Source of the DNA: Sulfopaludibacter sp035551455
GTDB lineage: Bacteria > Acidobacteriota > Terriglobia > Bryobacterales > Bryobacteraceae
Length of the DNA: 24,923 nt
Direction: 5' to 3'
NCBI GenBank assembly: GCA_035551455.1
Contig: DASZMZ010000123.1
Span: forward strand, 1 to 24,923
Shown here: piece by piece, positions 1 through 10,000 of the stretch
How the letters are laid out: every line of letters starts with the position of its first letter
Numbering within the stretch: the first letter of the stretch is position 1
Translations under genes and position numbers: made by a program
The notes under the pieces: generated by a model
Database searches by the model: none
Told to the model about the DNA's origin: nothing
What the model saw: only the letters and a program-made list of their open reading frames with translations

Positions 1-61
1 TTTTGCAGCTTTTTCCGGGCCTTATCATCAAGTTGCTGTAGTCAAAAGTAGTTGAATTTAG

Positions 62-67
62 TATAAT
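62..67 (+). promoter_or_regulatory. Candidate -10 box of the dnaN promoter
   Basis: A perfect TATAAT lies about 95 bases before the dnaN start, in an AT-rich leader that contrasts with the GC-rich genes. The only TTG-type -35 candidate, TTGCTG at 33-38, is 23 bases away, which is too far for a standard sigma-70 promoter, so only the -10 element is called. No other gene start lies between it and dnaN. The rest of 1-159 shows no convincing DnaA-box cluster or RNA gene. Confidence 0.45.
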
Positions 68-159
68 TTAGGTAGCCTTCAACAATTGCACAGGCCCGAT
101 GAAAACGGTTCTAATTAGTGCTCATCTATACAGCCTGAAGAGATAGGAGCTGTGGCCCT

Positions 160-1278
160 ATGGAATTCACCGTCAGCAAGTCCGATCTGGTAAGAGAACT
201 GAGTCTGTCGCAAGGCGTGGTGGAAAAGAAAACCACCATACCCATCCTGTCCAACGTGCTGCTGGAGGCCGCAGGAGACCGGGTCACGCTCACCGCCACA
301 GACCTGGAACTGGGCATCCGCTGTTCCTGCCCGGCGCGCATCAAAAAAGAAGGCTCCGGCACGGTTCCGGCGCGTAAACTCCTGGAATTTGTCCGCCTCC
401 TTCCCGAAGGCGATGTGAACATGAAGTTCCTGGAGAACCACTGGGCGGCCATCACGTGCGGCCGGTCGCGCACGCGGATCGCCGGTATGTCGCGCGAGAG
501 TTTTCCCGAATTGCCGGCCACGCCCGACGCCATTGCCGAAATTCCGGTGAAGACGCTGGCCTCGATGATCTCGCGCACCGGTTTCGCCATCTCGATGGAG
601 GAATCCCGCTTCACGCTCAATGGCGCTCTCCTGCTGATGCGTCCCGAAGGTTTGACGATGGTGGCGACGGACGGCCACCGCCTGGCATTTGTCCAGGCGC
701 CGCCGTCGGAGAGCGGTCAGGTGGATCAGCAATTCCGCGCGCTGGTCCCCAAGAAAGCCATGGCGGAACTGGTGAAACTGGCCGACGATGCGGCCCCCGA
801 CGCCAAAGCGATTTTTTCCGGCGACGACAATCATTTGTTTTTTCAAGTCGGCCATCGCCTCTTGATGACGCGCAAACTCACCGGCAATTTCCCGGATTAT
901 GAACGCGTTCTGCCCAAGGATCACACCCTCTCGGCCAAACTGCAGCGCGACGAAATCAAGTCTGCCATTGAGCGTGTGGCGCAGTTCGCCGACGAACGTT
1001 CCCGCGCCATTCGCGTCCAGTTCACCAATGGCGAAGTCCGTATTTTCTCTTCCTCTGTAGAAATGGGCGAAAGCGAAGAAAGTGTCACCAGCGAATATTC
1101 CGGTCCGGACCTGGAGATCGGGTTCAATGCGCAATACCTGTTGGATTTCCTGCGCGCCATTTCCACCGACCACGTTTCCTTCGAACTGAAAGATCAAAAA
1201 AGCGCCGGCGAATTGCGTCCGGCCGGCGACGCCATTACGGATCAATACCGTTATGTCGTAATGCCGATGCGAATTTGA
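160..1278 (+). CDS. dnaN: DNA polymerase III beta subunit (sliding clamp)
   Basis: This is the ring-shaped processivity clamp that tethers DNA polymerase III and other replication and repair proteins to DNA in the cytoplasm. The 372-residue length is normal for three tandem clamp domains of about 120 residues. Family stretches are visible: the opening MEFTVSKSDLVRELSLSQGVVE-like segment, the domain 2 region around residues 130-160 with RTGFAISMEESRFTLNGALL, GNFPDYERVLP near residues 245-255, and the typical C-terminus YVVMPMRI. The ATG is well supported: AGGAG at 145-149 lies 10 bases upstream. It is followed after 21 bases by gyrB on the same strand, so the two are probably co-transcribed. 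The usual dnaN-recF-gyrB order is missing recF here. Identification is secure. Confidence 0.97.
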   Translation: MEFTVSKSDLVRELSLSQGVVEKKTTIPILSNVLLEAAGDRVTLTATDLELGIRCSCPARIKKEGSGTVPARKLLEFVRLLPEGDVNMKFLENHWAAITCGRSRTRIAGMSRESFPELPATPDAIAEIPVKTLASMISRTGFAISMEESRFTLNGALLLMRPEGLTMVATDGHRLAFVQAPPSESGQVDQQFRALVPKKAMAELVKLADDAAPDAKAIFSGDDNHLFFQVGHRLLMTRKLTGNFPDYERVLPKDHTLSAKLQRDEIKSAIERVAQFADERSRAIRVQFTNGEVRIFSSSVEMGESEESVTSEYSGPDLEIGFNAQYLLDFLRAISTDHVSFELKDQKSAGELRPAGDAITDQYRYVVMPMRI

Positions 1279-1299
1279 AGAACCAAAACGTAACAAGAT

Positions 1300-3744
1300 A
1301 TGCCAAACGAAGTTACTCCCAACACCGGCGGCGGTGACGTTTACGATTCCAGTAGCATCAAGGTCCTTGAAGGTCTGGAAGCAGTCCGCCTGCGTCCGGC
1401 CATGTACATCGGTTCCACCGGTGAAATGGGCCTGCATCACCTGGTGTACGAAGTCGTCGACAATTCCGTAGACGAAGCGCTCGCCGGTCATGCCACTGAA
1501 GTCAACGTCATCATCCACGACGATAATTCCGTAACGGTGATCGATAACGGCCGCGGTATTCCCGTGGACATGCACGAAGAAGAGGGCGTCTCCGCCGCTC
1601 AAGTCGTCATGACCAAACTGCACGCGGGCGGCAAGTTCGATTCCAAAAGCTACAAAGTTTCCGGCGGCTTGCACGGCGTAGGCGTGAGCTGCGTCAACGC
1701 GCTCTCCGAACGGCTGGAGCTGGAAATCTGGCGCGACGGCTACACCTGGACGCAGGAATATTCCTGCGGCATCCCCAAGGCGCCCCTGGTGAAGGCCGGC
1801 AAAGCGGGCCGCAAGACCGGCACCCGCGTCACCTTCAAGCCCGACACCACCATCATGACCGCGGCCGAGTTCAATTTCGATACGCTGGCGCAGCGCCTGC
1901 GCGAACTCGCCTTCTTGAACAAGGGTCTGAAAATCACTCTCCTCGACGAACGCAGCGACCCGGAAAAAAGTCAGGAATTTATTTACAGCGGCGGCATCGC
2001 CGAGTTCATCCGCCACCTCAATCGCGGCAAGCAGGTGCTGCACGAAAAGCCCATCCATTTCGAGTTAGACCGGGACATGCCCAACGGCACCCGCATCACC
2101 ATGGAAATGGCCCTGCAGTACAACGACACGTACTCGGAAAACGTCTTCAGCTTCGCCAACAACATCAACACCGTCGATGGCGGAACCCACCTCACCGGCT
2201 TTCGCACGGCGCTCACCCGCACCATCAATGCCTTTGGCCAGCAGCAGGGTCTTTTCCGCGACGTGAAAGAGAATCTCACTGGCGATGACGTACGTGAAGG
2301 CTTGACTGCCGTGGTCAGCGTGAAAGTGCCGCAGCCGCAGTTCGAAGGCCAGACCAAGGGCAAACTGAACAGCGACATCGCCGGGCCCATGACGCAGTTC
2401 GTCAATGAGAAGCTCAGCGAGTACTTCGATAAGAACGCTACCGTCGGCCGCAAAATCGTCACCAAAGCCATCGAAGCCTCCCGCGCCCGCGAGGCCGCGC
2501 GCAAGGCTCGCGATCTCACGCGCCGCAAAGGCGCCCTGGAATCCGGCGGCATGCCCCACAAACTGGCCGACTGCCAGGAGAAAGATCCGGAGCGTTGCGA
2601 GCTGTTCCTGGTTGAGGGAGAATCGGCCGGCGGCACCGCCAAACAGGGTCGCGACCGTAGATTCCAGGCCATCCTGCCGCTCAAGGGAAAAATTCTCAAC
2701 GTCGAAAAGGCCCGTTACGACAAGATGCTGGGCCACGAAGAAATTCGCGCCATGATTACGGCGCTCGGCACCGGCATCGGCAAAGACGATTTCGACGCCA
2801 CCAAGATCCGCTACGGCAAGATCATCATCATGACCGATGCCGACGTGGACGGCTCGCACATTCGCACCCTGCTGCTCACGTTCTTCTTCCGCCACATGCA
2901 CGAACTGATTCTGCGGGAGCGGGTCTACATCGCCCAGCCGCCGCTGTATCGCATCAAGAAGGGCAAGAGCGAGAAGTACCTCAAAGACGAAAAAGAATTC
3001 ACCAAAGAAATCATGCGGCGGGCCACGGAAAACCTGTCGCTCGAAATCCACTCCAACGGCGCCGGCGCCGAAACCGTCCTTGAGGGCACCGAACTCCGCA
3101 CCTTCCTCACCAACCTCAACGAATACGAAGAGACCTTCCACAAGCTGGAACGGCGGATGCGCGATTCCCGCGTGGTGGACGTCCTGGCCAATATCGATCT
3201 GCGCCTGGATAACAAGGCCGAATTCCAGGAAGAAGCCAATCTCCAACCGGTCTACGAAGCGCTGAAGACCATGGGCCTGAACCCCATCATGCGCAAAGAC
3301 GAGGAGCACTCGGCGCACGAAGTGGTCTTCCACGATTCCACCAATGCCGAACGCCGCATCGGCGTGGCCCTCACCTCGCAGCCCGAGTATCGCCGCTTCC
3401 GCACACTGGCCCGCACCGTGGCTCGCTTTAACAAGCCGCCCTTCGTCGTCATTAAAAATGAACGCCGCGAAGCCCAGCCCAACTGGGTAGACCTGCTGGA
3501 GTACGTGAAGAGCGAAGGCAAGAAGGACGTCACGGTGACCCGCTACAAGGGGTTGGGCGAGATGGACTACGACCAGCTTGCCGACACCACCATGAATCCC
3601 GAGAAGCGCGTCATGCGCCAGGTGCGGCTCGAAGACGCCGTACAAAGCGAAGAGATCTTCTCGACGCTGATGGGCGAAGACGTGGAAAGCCGCCGCAAAT
3701 TCATCGAAGAAAACGCCCTGGACGTCAAAAACCTCGACGTCTAA
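1300..3744 (+). CDS. gyrB: DNA gyrase subunit B
   Basis: ATPase subunit of DNA gyrase, which introduces negative supercoils with GyrA. The 814 residues carry all hallmarks in order. The GHKL ATP site is seen as EVVDNSVDEALAGH (51-64), DNGRGIP (82-88) and GGLHGVGVSCVNALS (122-136). The QTK loop is at 351-353 within PQFEGQTKGKLNS. The TOPRIM metal site is seen as EGESAGGTAKQGRDR (439-453) and DADVDGSH (513-520). The C-terminus ends in the conserved region before the usual short tail. The PQFEGQTK and EGESAGG context fits GyrB rather than ParE, although only a tree would exclude ParE formally. The ribosome-binding site is weak (AACAAGAT before the ATG). It stops 27 bases before the next gene, with no hairpin terminator visible between them. 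Confidence 0.96.
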   Translation: MPNEVTPNTGGGDVYDSSSIKVLEGLEAVRLRPAMYIGSTGEMGLHHLVYEVVDNSVDEALAGHATEVNVIIHDDNSVTVIDNGRGIPVDMHEEEGVSAAQVVMTKLHAGGKFDSKSYKVSGGLHGVGVSCVNALSERLELEIWRDGYTWTQEYSCGIPKAPLVKAGKAGRKTGTRVTFKPDTTIMTAAEFNFDTLAQRLRELAFLNKGLKITLLDERSDPEKSQEFIYSGGIAEFIRHLNRGKQVLHEKPIHFELDRDMPNGTRITMEMALQYNDTYSENVFSFANNINTVDGGTHLTGFRTALTRTINAFGQQQGLFRDVKENLTGDDVREGLTAVVSVKVPQPQFEGQTKGKLNSDIAGPMTQFVNEKLSEYFDKNATVGRKIVTKAIEASRAREAARKARDLTRRKGALESGGMPHKLADCQEKDPERCELFLVEGESAGGTAKQGRDRRFQAILPLKGKILNVEKARYDKMLGHEEIRAMITALGTGIGKDDFDATKIRYGKIIIMTDADVDGSHIRTLLLTFFFRHMHELILRERVYIAQPPLYRIKKGKSEKYLKDEKEFTKEIMRRATENLSLEIHSNGAGAETVLEGTELRTFLTNLNEYEETFHKLERRMRDSRVVDVLANIDLRLDNKAEFQEEANLQPVYEALKTMGLNPIMRKDEEHSAHEVVFHDSTNAERRIGVALTSQPEYRRFRTLARTVARFNKPPFVVIKNERREAQPNWVDLLEYVKSEGKKDVTVTRYKGLGEMDYDQLADTTMNPEKRVMRQVRLEDAVQSEEIFSTLMGEDVESRRKFIEENALDVKNLDV

Positions 3745-3771
3745 TCGCAACCGACACAATATACTGGCAGG

Positions 3772-5847
3772 ATGCTGCCCTGGCGCGCTCCTGCCCTCCT
3801 CCTGCTGGCTGCTATCGTCCTACCGGCGGTCACCCCGCTGCCCGTCGGCGCGCTGTTGCAGCATCCGGCCCACTACTTCGATCTCGCCCATCAACGCCTC
3901 CGCCTCACCCCGCGCGGAGCCGCACAATACGACGTCACCGCCGCTCCCTTCCGCGGCGCGCTCGAAAACGGCACCCCGCTTGGCCTCCCAACCGACCCCA
4001 AAGCCGGCTACTGGCGCAGCCATCTCCCCTTCGCCTTTCCCTTCGCCGGCCAAACCTGGGACGAAGTCTACATCAACGTCAATGGCAGCCTGACCTTCGG
4101 CGGCCCTGAAAACACGGGTTCCGGCATGCCCGACACCTGGCCGGACGGAACCATTCGATCCCTGGCCTCTTCCTTCGATGTCGACTCCATTGCAGGTAAG
4201 CGCCGCCTGATTGTTCCCTTGTGGGGACTGAATTCGGTGGAGAAATCGCGCATCTCTACCAGCGCCTCGCGCGGCGGCTTTGTGGTCACCTGGCGGACGG
4301 TGCGCCAGCAGGATGCCCATCAAGCCTACACGCCGCTGGGCGAGAGCCTCTTCCAGGCGCGGCTTTCACCCGACGGCTCCATCGAATTTCGCTACGGCAG
4401 CGTCGCCGAAAAAGATGGCATCACGGGCATCTTCCCCGGCCCCTCATCCCCCGGCAAACTTCTCGATCGCGTGGAACTGCCCCCCGCACCGGGTGTGCCC
4501 CCATCGCTCGATCTGCGGCTCGCCACGCTCACCGACGAAGGCGCCGACCTCCACTTTTCCATCCAGCTGGCCGGCGCCATTCCGGCCACGTCCGCCGGCC
4601 ACACCCGCTACGTTGCCGCGGCCTTCAACGACAAAGACGTCTACGGCATCCTCCTCGATATCGATTCCACGGGCCGAAAATCCCGAACCACCTGCGTCAC
4701 CTTCAATCCCCAGGATCAGCCGGTGGGCCACGACTGCACCGCGAAGACCGTGGCAACCGCACACGCCAATATCGTGGATTTCTACCTGCCGAAAATCGGC
4801 CTCAAGAATTCCGCCGTCCCCCTCGAATGGAAGGCCGAAACCTTCGCCGACATCATGGCCGATCCCACAGTGCGGACCGGCGACATGCGCTCTGTCTCCC
4901 TGCCCGGCGCGTGGGTCTCGGGGTACCATCTCCACACCGGTCTGAAGCACACGGCGGGCAATATTTACGAGATCTTCCACTATCCCTTCCTCGCCAAGTC
5001 GCGGCAGGCCACGCTGCAGAATATCTACCAGCGCGTCCCGGCCGACGCCGAGTTCGCCATGGTCCTCACGGATTTCCGCATCGACGACATCCACAATGCC
5101 GGCTCCAGCAACGGCTCTGACGAAGGCGACCCCAGCCAGATCTTCAATTCGCCCGTGCTGCTGCAAACTGCCGGTCCGGTCTACATGGGACCGCAGTTCG
5201 CCGAGACCGTGGCCGACAAGGGACGGCCCTTCCACAACTACCCGTATGCCGTCGGATGGATGGCGCACGAGATGACGCACCGCTGGGTAGCCACCCTCAA
5301 ATGGAAGCCGCCGGATACCGAGGCGCTGGTCGAACCTCGACTGTTCCACTGGAGCATGATGCTGAATACGTCGGTCGTCACTCCGGTCTGGAAACTGTAC
5401 AGCGACACGCCATACCCGGAACAGTCGATCATGGGCGGTATGACTGTCGTACAGGAGCCCGGAGGCCGTCCGCACGGTGCCTTCGCGCCCTGGGGAGTGC
5501 CCACGGGACTCTGCTCACTCGATCTGTATCAGATGGGCTTGATCCCACCCGAAGAAGTGACCGACACCTTCTTCATCGCCGGCGCCAAAGAGACCGGCGT
5601 CAACGAATACCAGGGCGGCTCCCCGGTGCCGGTAACGATTGCCGGGATCGTCGAAGCTAACGGTCCACGCGCCGCGATTCCCCACGAATCGCCCCACGAT
5701 TACCGACTCGAGATCTATCTTCTCCACGAAGACGGCCGGCCGCCCGACCCGGCAAAACTGGCCGACGCCCGCCGCATCCAAGCCGCTGTCGCCGAATATT
5801 TCCGGGTGGCCACCAACGGCCGTATGACCATCGAGCCGCTGCGATAG
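3772..5847 (+). CDS. Secreted HExxH metallopeptidase-like protein, function unknown
   Basis: A 691-residue protein that I cannot assign to a named enzyme. It begins with a hydrophobic, signal-peptide-like stretch (PALLLLAAIVLPAVTPLPVGA, about residues 6-26), so export is likely. The N-terminal third contains WDEVYINVNGSLTFGG, a beta-rich pattern found in extracellular adhesive or NIDO-like modules. At 499-503 is HEMTH, a zincin-type HExxH motif, followed by FHWS near 525-528, which may supply a further ligand. LDLYQMGLIPPEEV then follows around residues 584-597, a pattern I recall from uncharacterised secreted acidobacterial proteins. Zinc-peptidase chemistry is inferred from the motif only. 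The start ATG follows gyrB by 27 bases without a clear Shine-Dalgarno. The 3' end abuts the convergent radical SAM gene with no gap. Confidence 0.75.
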   Translation: MLPWRAPALLLLAAIVLPAVTPLPVGALLQHPAHYFDLAHQRLRLTPRGAAQYDVTAAPFRGALENGTPLGLPTDPKAGYWRSHLPFAFPFAGQTWDEVYINVNGSLTFGGPENTGSGMPDTWPDGTIRSLASSFDVDSIAGKRRLIVPLWGLNSVEKSRISTSASRGGFVVTWRTVRQQDAHQAYTPLGESLFQARLSPDGSIEFRYGSVAEKDGITGIFPGPSSPGKLLDRVELPPAPGVPPSLDLRLATLTDEGADLHFSIQLAGAIPATSAGHTRYVAAAFNDKDVYGILLDIDSTGRKSRTTCVTFNPQDQPVGHDCTAKTVATAHANIVDFYLPKIGLKNSAVPLEWKAETFADIMADPTVRTGDMRSVSLPGAWVSGYHLHTGLKHTAGNIYEIFHYPFLAKSRQATLQNIYQRVPADAEFAMVLTDFRIDDIHNAGSSNGSDEGDPSQIFNSPVLLQTAGPVYMGPQFAETVADKGRPFHNYPYAVGWMAHEMTHRWVATLKWKPPDTEALVEPRLFHWSMMLNTSVVTPVWKLYSDTPYPEQSIMGGMTVVQEPGGRPHGAFAPWGVPTGLCSLDLYQMGLIPPEEVTDTFFIAGAKETGVNEYQGGSPVPVTIAGIVEANGPRAAIPHESPHDYRLEIYLLHEDGRPPDPAKLADARRIQAAVAEYFRVATNGRMTIEPLR

Positions 5848-7050
5848 TTAGTGAGCGGTTTCCCCGCTTTGCACCAGTCCCATGCGCTTCAACTCAGCCC
5901 GCAGAGGGTCCACCGACCGCGCATAGATCATCTTGTACGCCTGGCAGAAATAATCCAGATCGTCGAAACGGCCGTGCGGACCGTGCCGGAACTTGGGGCA
6001 TCCGCCGTGGCAGATCGATTGGTATTCGCAGACCTGGCACTCGGGATGGGCCAGCGTCTTCTTCGAAGCAAAGCTGTACCGCTTGGTGCGGCGCGCAATT
6101 TCCGACCAGGAATCCAGCGTGATGTTGCCCAGCTTCCAGCCGCCCTCCACGAAGAAGTCGCAGGGGTATACGTCGCCGTTGTATTCCACCACCACGTAAC
6201 TGTCGCAGGTCTCGTGCATCGTACAGTTGCCGGGTTTCTGCCCCGCCAGCGCCTCCGCGATATTGTCGAAGAAGCGGACCCGCATCCGCCGCCGCTCCGG
6301 CCACCACACGTCGAACGTCTCACACAAGAAGCGGCCGTATTGCTCCGGTGTAATGGTGAAGGGCAGAGGATTGCCAGCGCCATCGAATTCGGCCAGCGGG
6401 ATGTACTGCACGTTGTCCACCCCCAGCGACCGGTAGAAACGATACAGTTCTTTCGCCTTCCCCACGTTCGCCTGACTCAACACGCAGAGGATGTTGAACT
6501 CCACCTTATTTTTCTGCAGCAACTCGACGCTCTGCATCACGCGCTTCCAGGTGCCGCGACCCTCTTTGTTATAGCGGTAGAGGTCGTTGATCTCTTCAGG
6601 TCCATCGAGCGAAACCCCCAGCAGCCAGTTGGTGCTGCGGAACAGGTCGCACCAGTCCTGATCCAACAGCATGCCGTTGGTTTGCAGCGCATTGCTCACA
6701 GCCTGCCCGTTGCGCCCGTGCTCCTGCTGAAACTTCACCAGTTGCTGAAAGAAGCCCAGTCCCGCCAGCGTGGGCTCGCCACCCTGGAACGCGAAAGTGC
6801 TCTGCGGGTAGGAGTAGAACAGGTACGAACTCACCAGATGCTCCAGCGTCTCCGCCGTCATGCGGCGCGCCGGCAGCGCTTTATATGGGTCGGCCTCGCG
6901 ATCCAGATAGAAGCAGTACGAGCAGTCCAGGTTGCAGACCGCCGATGCAGGCTTGATCAACAATGAGCTGATGCGCGGGGCTGCGCCCGTCCAGGCAGTC
7001 TCCGCCTGATGACCCTCAAGAATGGGGAATGGATTCCGGCCGGCTCCCAT
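5848..7050 (-). CDS. Anaerobic sulfatase-maturating enzyme (radical SAM, SPASM)
   Basis: Radical SAM enzyme expected to oxidise the active-site Cys or Ser of a sulfatase to C-alpha-formylglycine in the cytoplasm. The 400 residues carry the SAM-cluster motif CxxxCxxC at C39, C43 and C46 (CNLDCSYCFYLD) and GGEPTL at 90-95. Eight further cysteines bind two auxiliary clusters: C276, C282, C297, C338, C341, C347, C351 and C369. Their spacing matches my recollection of the characterised Clostridium perfringens enzyme, as does D298 directly after C297, the position of its catalytic Asp. This makes anSME more likely than another SPASM peptide maturase. No sulfatase lies in the window, so the substrate must be elsewhere. 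Its start is 33 bases from the divergent lhr start. Its stop directly touches the stop of the convergent upstream gene. Confidence 0.88.
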   Translation of the reverse strand: MGAGRNPFPILEGHQAETAWTGAAPRISSLLIKPASAVCNLDCSYCFYLDREADPYKALPARRMTAETLEHLVSSYLFYSYPQSTFAFQGGEPTLAGLGFFQQLVKFQQEHGRNGQAVSNALQTNGMLLDQDWCDLFRSTNWLLGVSLDGPEEINDLYRYNKEGRGTWKRVMQSVELLQKNKVEFNILCVLSQANVGKAKELYRFYRSLGVDNVQYIPLAEFDGAGNPLPFTITPEQYGRFLCETFDVWWPERRRMRVRFFDNIAEALAGQKPGNCTMHETCDSYVVVEYNGDVYPCDFFVEGGWKLGNITLDSWSEIARRTKRYSFASKKTLAHPECQVCEYQSICHGGCPKFRHGPHGRFDDLDYFCQAYKMIYARSVDPLRAELKRMGLVQSGETAH

Positions 7051-7083
7051 GCTCCGAGTTTAGCAGGCGGTAAAATAGAAATA

Positions 7084-10000
7084 GTGCTGTCCAGCTTCGA
7101 CCCCCTGGTTTCCGAATGGTTCGCCACGCGTTTCGGCAATGCCACCGAACCGCAGCTACAGGGCTGGCCCCTGATTCGCGAAGGCGCCGACGTCCTGATT
7201 TCCGCCCCCACCGGCTCCGGTAAAACGCTCGCCGCCTTCCTGCAATGCATCGATGGCCTGGTGCGCCGCGCCCGTCTCGGACCCCTTCCCGACCGCACCG
7301 AAGTCGTCTACGTCTCCCCGCTGAAGGCCCTCAGCAACGACGTTCACAAGAACCTCGAAGTGCCCCTCGCCGAGATCGCCGCCCTCGCCGCCGAGCGCGG
7401 TGTCCAGCTTGCCCCCATCCGCACCGCCTTGCGCACCGGCGATACGCCGCAGTGGGAGCGTCAGCGCATGACCCGCGAACGGCCCCACATCCTGGTCACC
7501 ACGCCGGAATCGCTCTACATCCTGCTCACCGCCGCCAAGCCTCGCGAGATGCTGGCGCAAGTCGGCACGCTGATCGTGGACGAAATTCACGCCGTGGCCG
7601 ACGATAAGCGCGGCTCCCACCTCGCCCTCTCGCTGGCCCGCCTGGATCGCCTGGTGGAACAGAGCGGCCTGCCGCATCCCCAGCGCATCGGCCTCTCCGC
7701 TACCGTGAAGCCCATCGAAGAGGTCGCCGCCTTCCTCAGCGACAAGGCCCGCATCGTCAACGTGGGACATCGCCGCGCCATGGACATCGCCGTGGAAGTG
7801 CCTCGCGACGAACTGGGCGCAGTGGCCAGCAACGAAATGTGGGGCGAGATCTACGACCGCGTCGCCGCGCTCATCCAGGAGAATCGCACCACGCTCGTCT
7901 TCGTCAATACGCGCCGCCTGGCCGAGCGCGTCTCCCATCATCTGGAAGAGCGTCTCGGCGCAAATGTCGTGCTGCCGCACCATGGCAGCCTCTCTCGCGC
8001 CCTGCGCCTGGAGGCCGAGAAGCGCCTCAAGAATGGCGAATTGCGCGCCGTCGTGGCCACCGCCTCTCTCGAACTCGGCATCGATATCGGCACAGTCGAT
8101 CTGGTCTGTCAGATCGGCACTCCGCGCTCCATTGCCGTGGCCCTGCAGCGCATCGGCCGCGCCGGACACTGGGTGGGCGCGCTGCCCAAAGGCCGCATCT
8201 TCGCCACCACGCGCGACGAACTGGTGGAATGCGCCGCCCTGGTACGCGCCATCCGCCGCGGCGACCTCGACCGCCTGGAGATTCCCCACAACGCCCTCGA
8301 CATTCTGGCGCAGCAGATCGTCGCCGCCTGTGCCTGCGAAGATTTCGGCGAAGACGAACTCTTCGATCTCGTCCGCCGCGCCTGGCCTTACCGCACGCTG
8401 GAGCGCGCGGATTTCGACGCCGTCCTCGAGATCCTCTCTGAAGGCATAGCCACCGCCCGTGGACGCAGCGGAGCCTATCTGCATCGCGATGCCGTGAATC
8501 GCCGGTTGAAGGGCCGCCGCAATGCCCGCCTCACCGCCATCACCAGCGGCGGCGCCATCCCGGAGACCGCGCAGTACCTGGTGATTGCTGAACCCGAAGG
8601 CACCACCGTCGGCACGCTCGACGAAGATTTCGCCGTGGAAAGCCTGGCCGGCGATGTTTTCCTGCTCGGCACCACGTCGTGGCGCATTCGCCGCATCGAG
8701 CCCGGCCGCGTCCGCGTGGAAGACGCCCATGGCGCGGCGCCCGGAATTCCCTTCTGGCTCGGCGAGGCCCCCGGCCGCACGTTCGAACTGTCGGCCGAAG
8801 TTTCCCGCCTCCGTGAGGACATGGTCGCGCGGCCCGACCCGCCGCACTGGCAAGACGAATGCGGCCTCGACCGCAGCGGCGCTGAGCAGGCCGTTGCCTA
8901 TGTGCAGGCCGGAGCCGCTGCGCTCGGAGCCGTTCCCACCACCCGCCGCGTGGTCGCCGAACGCTTCTTTGATGAAGGCGGCGGCATGCAGCTCGTGCTC
9001 CACGCGCCCTTCGGTTCGCGCATCAATCGCGCCTGGGGTCTGGCGCTGCGCAAACGCTTCTGCCGCTCCTTCAATTTCGAACTGCAGGCCGCTGCCACCG
9101 ATAACGGCATCGTCATCTCGCTGGGTGAGCAGCACTCCTTCCCGCTCGAAGTCGTCTTCGAATTTCTGCGTGCCGCCACCGTCCGCGACGTGCTCACGCA
9201 GGCCCTGCTCGCCGCTCCCATGTTCGGCGCGCGCTGGCGCTGGAATGCCTCGCGCGCCCTCACCATTCCGCGCTATTCCGGAGGCCGCAAGGTGCCCCCG
9301 CCCATCCAACGCATGCGCGCGGACGACTTGATGGCCGCCGTCTTCCCCGACCAGGCCGCCTGCCCCGAGAATCTCGCGGGCGAGGTCCGCATCCCCGATC
9401 ATCCTCTGGTCAAGGAGACCATCGCCAACTGCCTCTACGAAGCCATGGACCTGCGCGGCCTCGAGGCCCTGCTCACCGCCATTCAGGATGGCGAAATCGA
9501 GACCCGCTCCATCGATACGCCCGAGCCTTCGCCCTTTTCGCACGAGCTTCTCAACGCCAACCCCTACGCCTTTCTGGACGATGCTCCGCTCGAGGAGCGC
9601 CGCACCCGCGCCGTGCAGATGCGCCGCTCCCTGCCCGCCGATTCCGCCGATGGCCCCGGCGCGCTCGACCCGGCCGCCATCGCGCAGGTCGCCGCCGAAG
9701 CTTGGCCGCCCATGCGCGATGCCGACGAAGTCCACGAAGCGCTGCTGGGACTCAGCCTTCTCCCGGCGGACCCCGCCCTCGCGCCGCTCTTCGATGAACT
9801 CGCCGCGGCCCGCCGCGCCGCCACGCTCACTGCTGAAGGCCGCGATTTCTGGATTCCCGCCGAGCGTCTGGATCTGGTGCGCCGCGTCTATCCCCACGCC
9901 CCCATCCGTCCGGCGCTCACCGCGCCCGAGGGCATGCGCGCCATTCCCGAGAGCCCCGAACGCTGCGCTGCCGAGATTCTGCGCGGCTGGTTCGAATGCT

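Noticed and set aside
1..159. Replication origin with DnaA boxes
   Set aside because: The gene content invites it and the stretch is AT-rich, but I find no repeated TTATNCACA-type boxes.
115..3759. Long minus-strand open frames opposite dnaN and gyrB
   Set aside because: They are antisense shadows of two secure core genes and contain no recognisable domain.
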